A stretch of DNA of 64,000 nt from Bacillota bacterium (GTDB lineage Bacteria > Bacillota > Clostridia > DSM-8532), in contig JAEYOK010000016.1 in the NCBI GenBank assembly GCA_023411795.1, positions 1 through 64,000 of the forward strand. The letters are read 5' to 3'. Positions 62,604-64,000 of the stretch are shown here, piece by piece. Under the pieces are notes generated by a model, which was given only the letters and a program-made list of their open reading frames with translations, was not told the origin of the DNA and did not search any database. The position numbers were made by a program, and so were the translations under genes. Every line of letters starts with the position of its first letter. Position 1 is the first letter of the stretch.

Positions 62604-62615
62604 TTAACCGTTTAA
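62604..62615. promoter_or_regulatory. LacI-type operator upstream of the glycosidase genes
   Basis: TTAACCGTTTAA, one of three 12-mers of the form TTAANCGNTTAA in this gap. It lies just after the -10 box of the minus-strand promoter, at about +5 to +16. Confidence 0.75.
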
Positions 62616-62626
62616 GCTTTATCATG

Positions 62627-62655
62627 AATCTACCATATAAATTTTTAAAAGTCAA
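62627..62655 (-). promoter_or_regulatory. Promoter of the glycosidase unit
   Basis: Minus strand TTGACT (62650-62655), 17-base spacer, TAGATT (62627-62632) preceded by TGG. About 50 bases ahead of the ATG at 62578. Confidence 0.75.
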
Positions 62656-62724
62656 TAAAATTTTGGCTAAACTCTTATATATCAACCTTTATATACTTTC
62701 ACCTGTCTAGTGGCAAAACGTTGC

Positions 62725-62754
62725 TTGACAATTTATCCAGTGGGATAGTATAAT
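62725..62754 (+). promoter_or_regulatory. Promoter of the LacI regulator and ABC transporter genes
   Basis: TTGACA (62725-62730), 18-base spacer, TATAAT (62749-62754): consensus boxes. Operators at 62768-62779 and 62785-62796 lie just downstream. Confidence 0.8.
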
Positions 62755-62767
62755 CTAAATGAAACGT

Positions 62768-62796
62768 TTAACCGTTTAAGTAGCTTAATCGCTTAA
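62768..62796. promoter_or_regulatory. Tandem LacI-type operators upstream of the LacI gene
   Basis: TTAACCGTTTAA (62768-62779) and TTAATCGCTTAA (62785-62796), 17 bases apart start to start. A weaker partial copy (CTGTTTAA) follows at about 62801-62808. Confidence 0.75.
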
Positions 62797-62827
62797 CTAA
62801 CTGTTTAACTTTGATAGGAGATTATAG

Positions 62828-63850
62828 ATGAAACGGAATACCACGATTAAGGATGTAGCCAAAGAGGCAAATGTATCAGTTGCGACTATTTCATATGTAC
62901 TTAATGGAAAAGAGAGCATAAGTGAGGAAACTAAAAGCCGTGTTTATGCTGCAATGGAAAAGTTAAACTATATTCCGAACCTTTCTGCACGTGGACTTGT
63001 AAAAAACACCTCCAAATTGATTGGGGTGGTTATCCCCCAAACAGAGCCCGGCAGTAAGCTCATGTTCAGTAACACATTTTACAGTGAAATTATGAGCAGC
63101 ATAGAGTACCACGCCAGACTAAGGGGATACCATGTCTTAATTTCAGCTACAGATGCCAATGAAAGTTATTTTACCTTGGCAAAGCAAAGAAATTTAGATG
63201 GTATCATTATTATTGGCGCATATCCTGATGGTTTCTACGAAGAAATCAAAAAGGCTCAAATACCCATTGTATTGATTGATAGCTATTTTTCCGACCATTA
63301 TTTTCACAGCATCCGAATTAATGACCAATACGGAGGCTATCTCGCAACCAAATATCTTCTGGATATGGGGCATCGGGAGATTGGTATCTTTACTGGAAAA
63401 ATTAAAGAGGGTGGAGTTGTCAAGAAGCGATATGACGGATATTTAGATGCTCTTAGGGAATATGGGATAGAGCCTGACTCAAAAAAAGTTTTCGAAGGTA
63501 TTATGGATTACGAGTCAGGTTTAATCAATGCTCAAAAACTTATCGATAATAAAACAAAGGTAACAGCAGTTTTTTGCATAGCAGATATATTGGCTATTGG
63601 AGCAATTAAAGGTTTTATAAAAAAGGGTGTGAAGATTCCGGAAGATATCTCGATCATAGGCTTTGACAATTTAGCAATATCAGAATATATCATGCCCGGA
63701 TTAACAACTATTCAGCAAAATATTTCGGGTAAAGGAGAGGAAGCAGTCAATCTGTTGTTCAATTCCATGAGCGGCACTTTTAATACCAAACAAGAAACGA
63801 TTCTACCTATTTCCATAGTTGAAAGAGAATCCGTCAAACGGCTCCCATAA
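62828..63850 (+). CDS. LacI-family transcriptional regulator
   Basis: A 340-aa repressor. HTH and hinge at the N-terminus (TIKDVAKEANVSVATISYVL, NGKESISEETKSRVYAAMEK), then a periplasmic-binding-like ligand domain (LIGVVIPQTEPGS, DGIIIIGAYPDGF, GHREIGIFTGK, IIGFDNLAISEYIMPGLTTI). ATAGGAG precedes the ATG. It is divergent from the two glycosidase genes and 26 bases before a sugar ABC permease. Probably represses both transcripts through the TTAANCGNTTAA sites until an oligosaccharide-derived ligand is present. Confidence 0.93.
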   Translation: MKRNTTIKDVAKEANVSVATISYVLNGKESISEETKSRVYAAMEKLNYIPNLSARGLVKNTSKLIGVVIPQTEPGSKLMFSNTFYSEIMSSIEYHARLRGYHVLISATDANESYFTLAKQRNLDGIIIIGAYPDGFYEEIKKAQIPIVLIDSYFSDHYFHSIRINDQYGGYLATKYLLDMGHREIGIFTGKIKEGGVVKKRYDGYLDALREYGIEPDSKKVFEGIMDYESGLINAQKLIDNKTKVTAVFCIADILAIGAIKGFIKKGVKIPEDISIIGFDNLAISEYIMPGLTTIQQNISGKGEEAVNLLFNSMSGTFNTKQETILPISIVERESVKRLP

Positions 63851-63876
63851 TTGACAAAAAAGAGAGGGTGAATCTC

Positions 63877-64000
63877 TTGGTAGGAGAGAATAAAATTAAT
63901 AAGGCTATGACGATTCTGTTGTTCCTATTTCCATGCTTGATAGGCATGATTGTCTTTAACCTTGTTCCTATTATCCAATCTGCCTACATAAGCTTTACAG
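63877..64000 (+). CDS. Start of a sugar ABC transporter permease (3' end outside window)
   Basis: About 41 codons are visible from a TTG at 63877, with GAGGGTG about seven bases upstream. The translated start (VGENKINKAMTILLFLFPCL, then IGMIVFNLVPIIQSAYISFT) is the first membrane helix and following loop of MalF/UgpA-type CUT1 permeases. It follows the LacI gene and would import the oligosaccharide used by the GH65 and MGH1-like enzymes. Family assignment rests on a short segment and on context. Confidence 0.65.
   Translation, partial: MVGENKINKAMTILLFLFPCLIGMIVFNLVPIIQSAYISFT

Noticed and set aside
1..64000. CRISPR arrays, tRNA/rRNA genes, prophage or integrase genes
   Set aside because: No regularly spaced repeats, no tRNA-like cloverleaf with flanking genes and no recombinase or phage structural motifs were found by eye; a tRNAscan/Infernal run would settle small RNAs.

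Overview
The window looks like chromosomal DNA of an anaerobic, low-G+C, Gram-positive bacterium of the class Clostridia. Supporting signs are strong GGAGG-type ribosome binding sites, frequent TTG/GTG starts, a sensory-type [FeFe] hydrogenase cluster, VanW, DarA (c-di-AMP receptor), EndoA/MazF beside alanine racemase, CsoR copper control and SLH/CsaB-type surface anchoring genes. No phage, integrase, transposase gene, CRISPR array, rRNA or tRNA was seen. The species cannot be named from the sequence alone.

Layout. 1-769: 3'-truncated pyrK. 858-2618: chemoreceptor. 2725-10013 (minus): solute-binding protein, ATPase and fused permease of an FbpABC/AfuABC-like importer, followed by a YesM/YesN two-component pair and a Cof-type HAD phosphatase, apparently one operon. 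10182-13547 (minus): six-gene operon around a putative sensory [FeFe] hydrogenase (HydS-like) with DRTGG, RsbW-like ATPase, DUF1858 and PHP proteins. 13844-17669: OadG-tail-like small protein, ApgM-type mutase, lone receiver, XRE regulator, MATE exporter. 17826-22088: degenerate PP2C-LysM membrane protein, acyl-CoA synthetase, HisK-like PHP phosphatase. 22141-29997: surface-polysaccharide genes (GT4-CsaB fusion, O-antigen-ligase-like protein, DUF4330, GT4, nucleotide-sugar dehydrogenase, TagA), a set that fits a pyruvylated secondary cell wall polymer. 30161-34797: lipoprotein, FAD protein with an SLH-like tail, secreted coiled-coil protein. 34832-38871: mazF, alr, nnr and a coiled-coil protein. 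39094-43783: VanW, RluA, DarA, MFS and cupin genes.

43780-51106 (minus) is a copper region: csoR-copA-copZ in one transcription unit, then a separate DUF2318 / HMA-UreH-cupredoxin / OmpR-type regulator / kinase unit. A very good CsoR-like operator sits at the csoR promoter, and a tandem 7-bp repeat with 11-bp spacing lies ahead of the second unit. 51361-57628 (plus): SLC13/ArsB-like carrier, a HerA-like ATPase (DUF853), then SPFH-zinc-ribbon, YdjG-like and TPM (YdjH-like) genes that resemble the Bacillus ydjGHI membrane-stress module but have no PspA gene here.

57722-64000: PHP protein, then a carbohydrate locus with a GH65 phosphorylase/hydrolase and an MGH1-like glycosidase on the minus strand, divergent from a LacI regulator and the start of a sugar ABC permease. 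Three matching 12-mers of the form TTAANCGNTTAA lie just downstream of the two divergent promoters and are the likely LacI-family operators.

No gene-free stretch exceeds about 300 bases; the larger gaps (13548-13843, 19191-19480, 29044-29256, 35192-35433, 47895-48116, 51107-51360, 62579-62827) are described individually or under the sites they contain. Operon limits, promoters and operators are inferred from sequence only.
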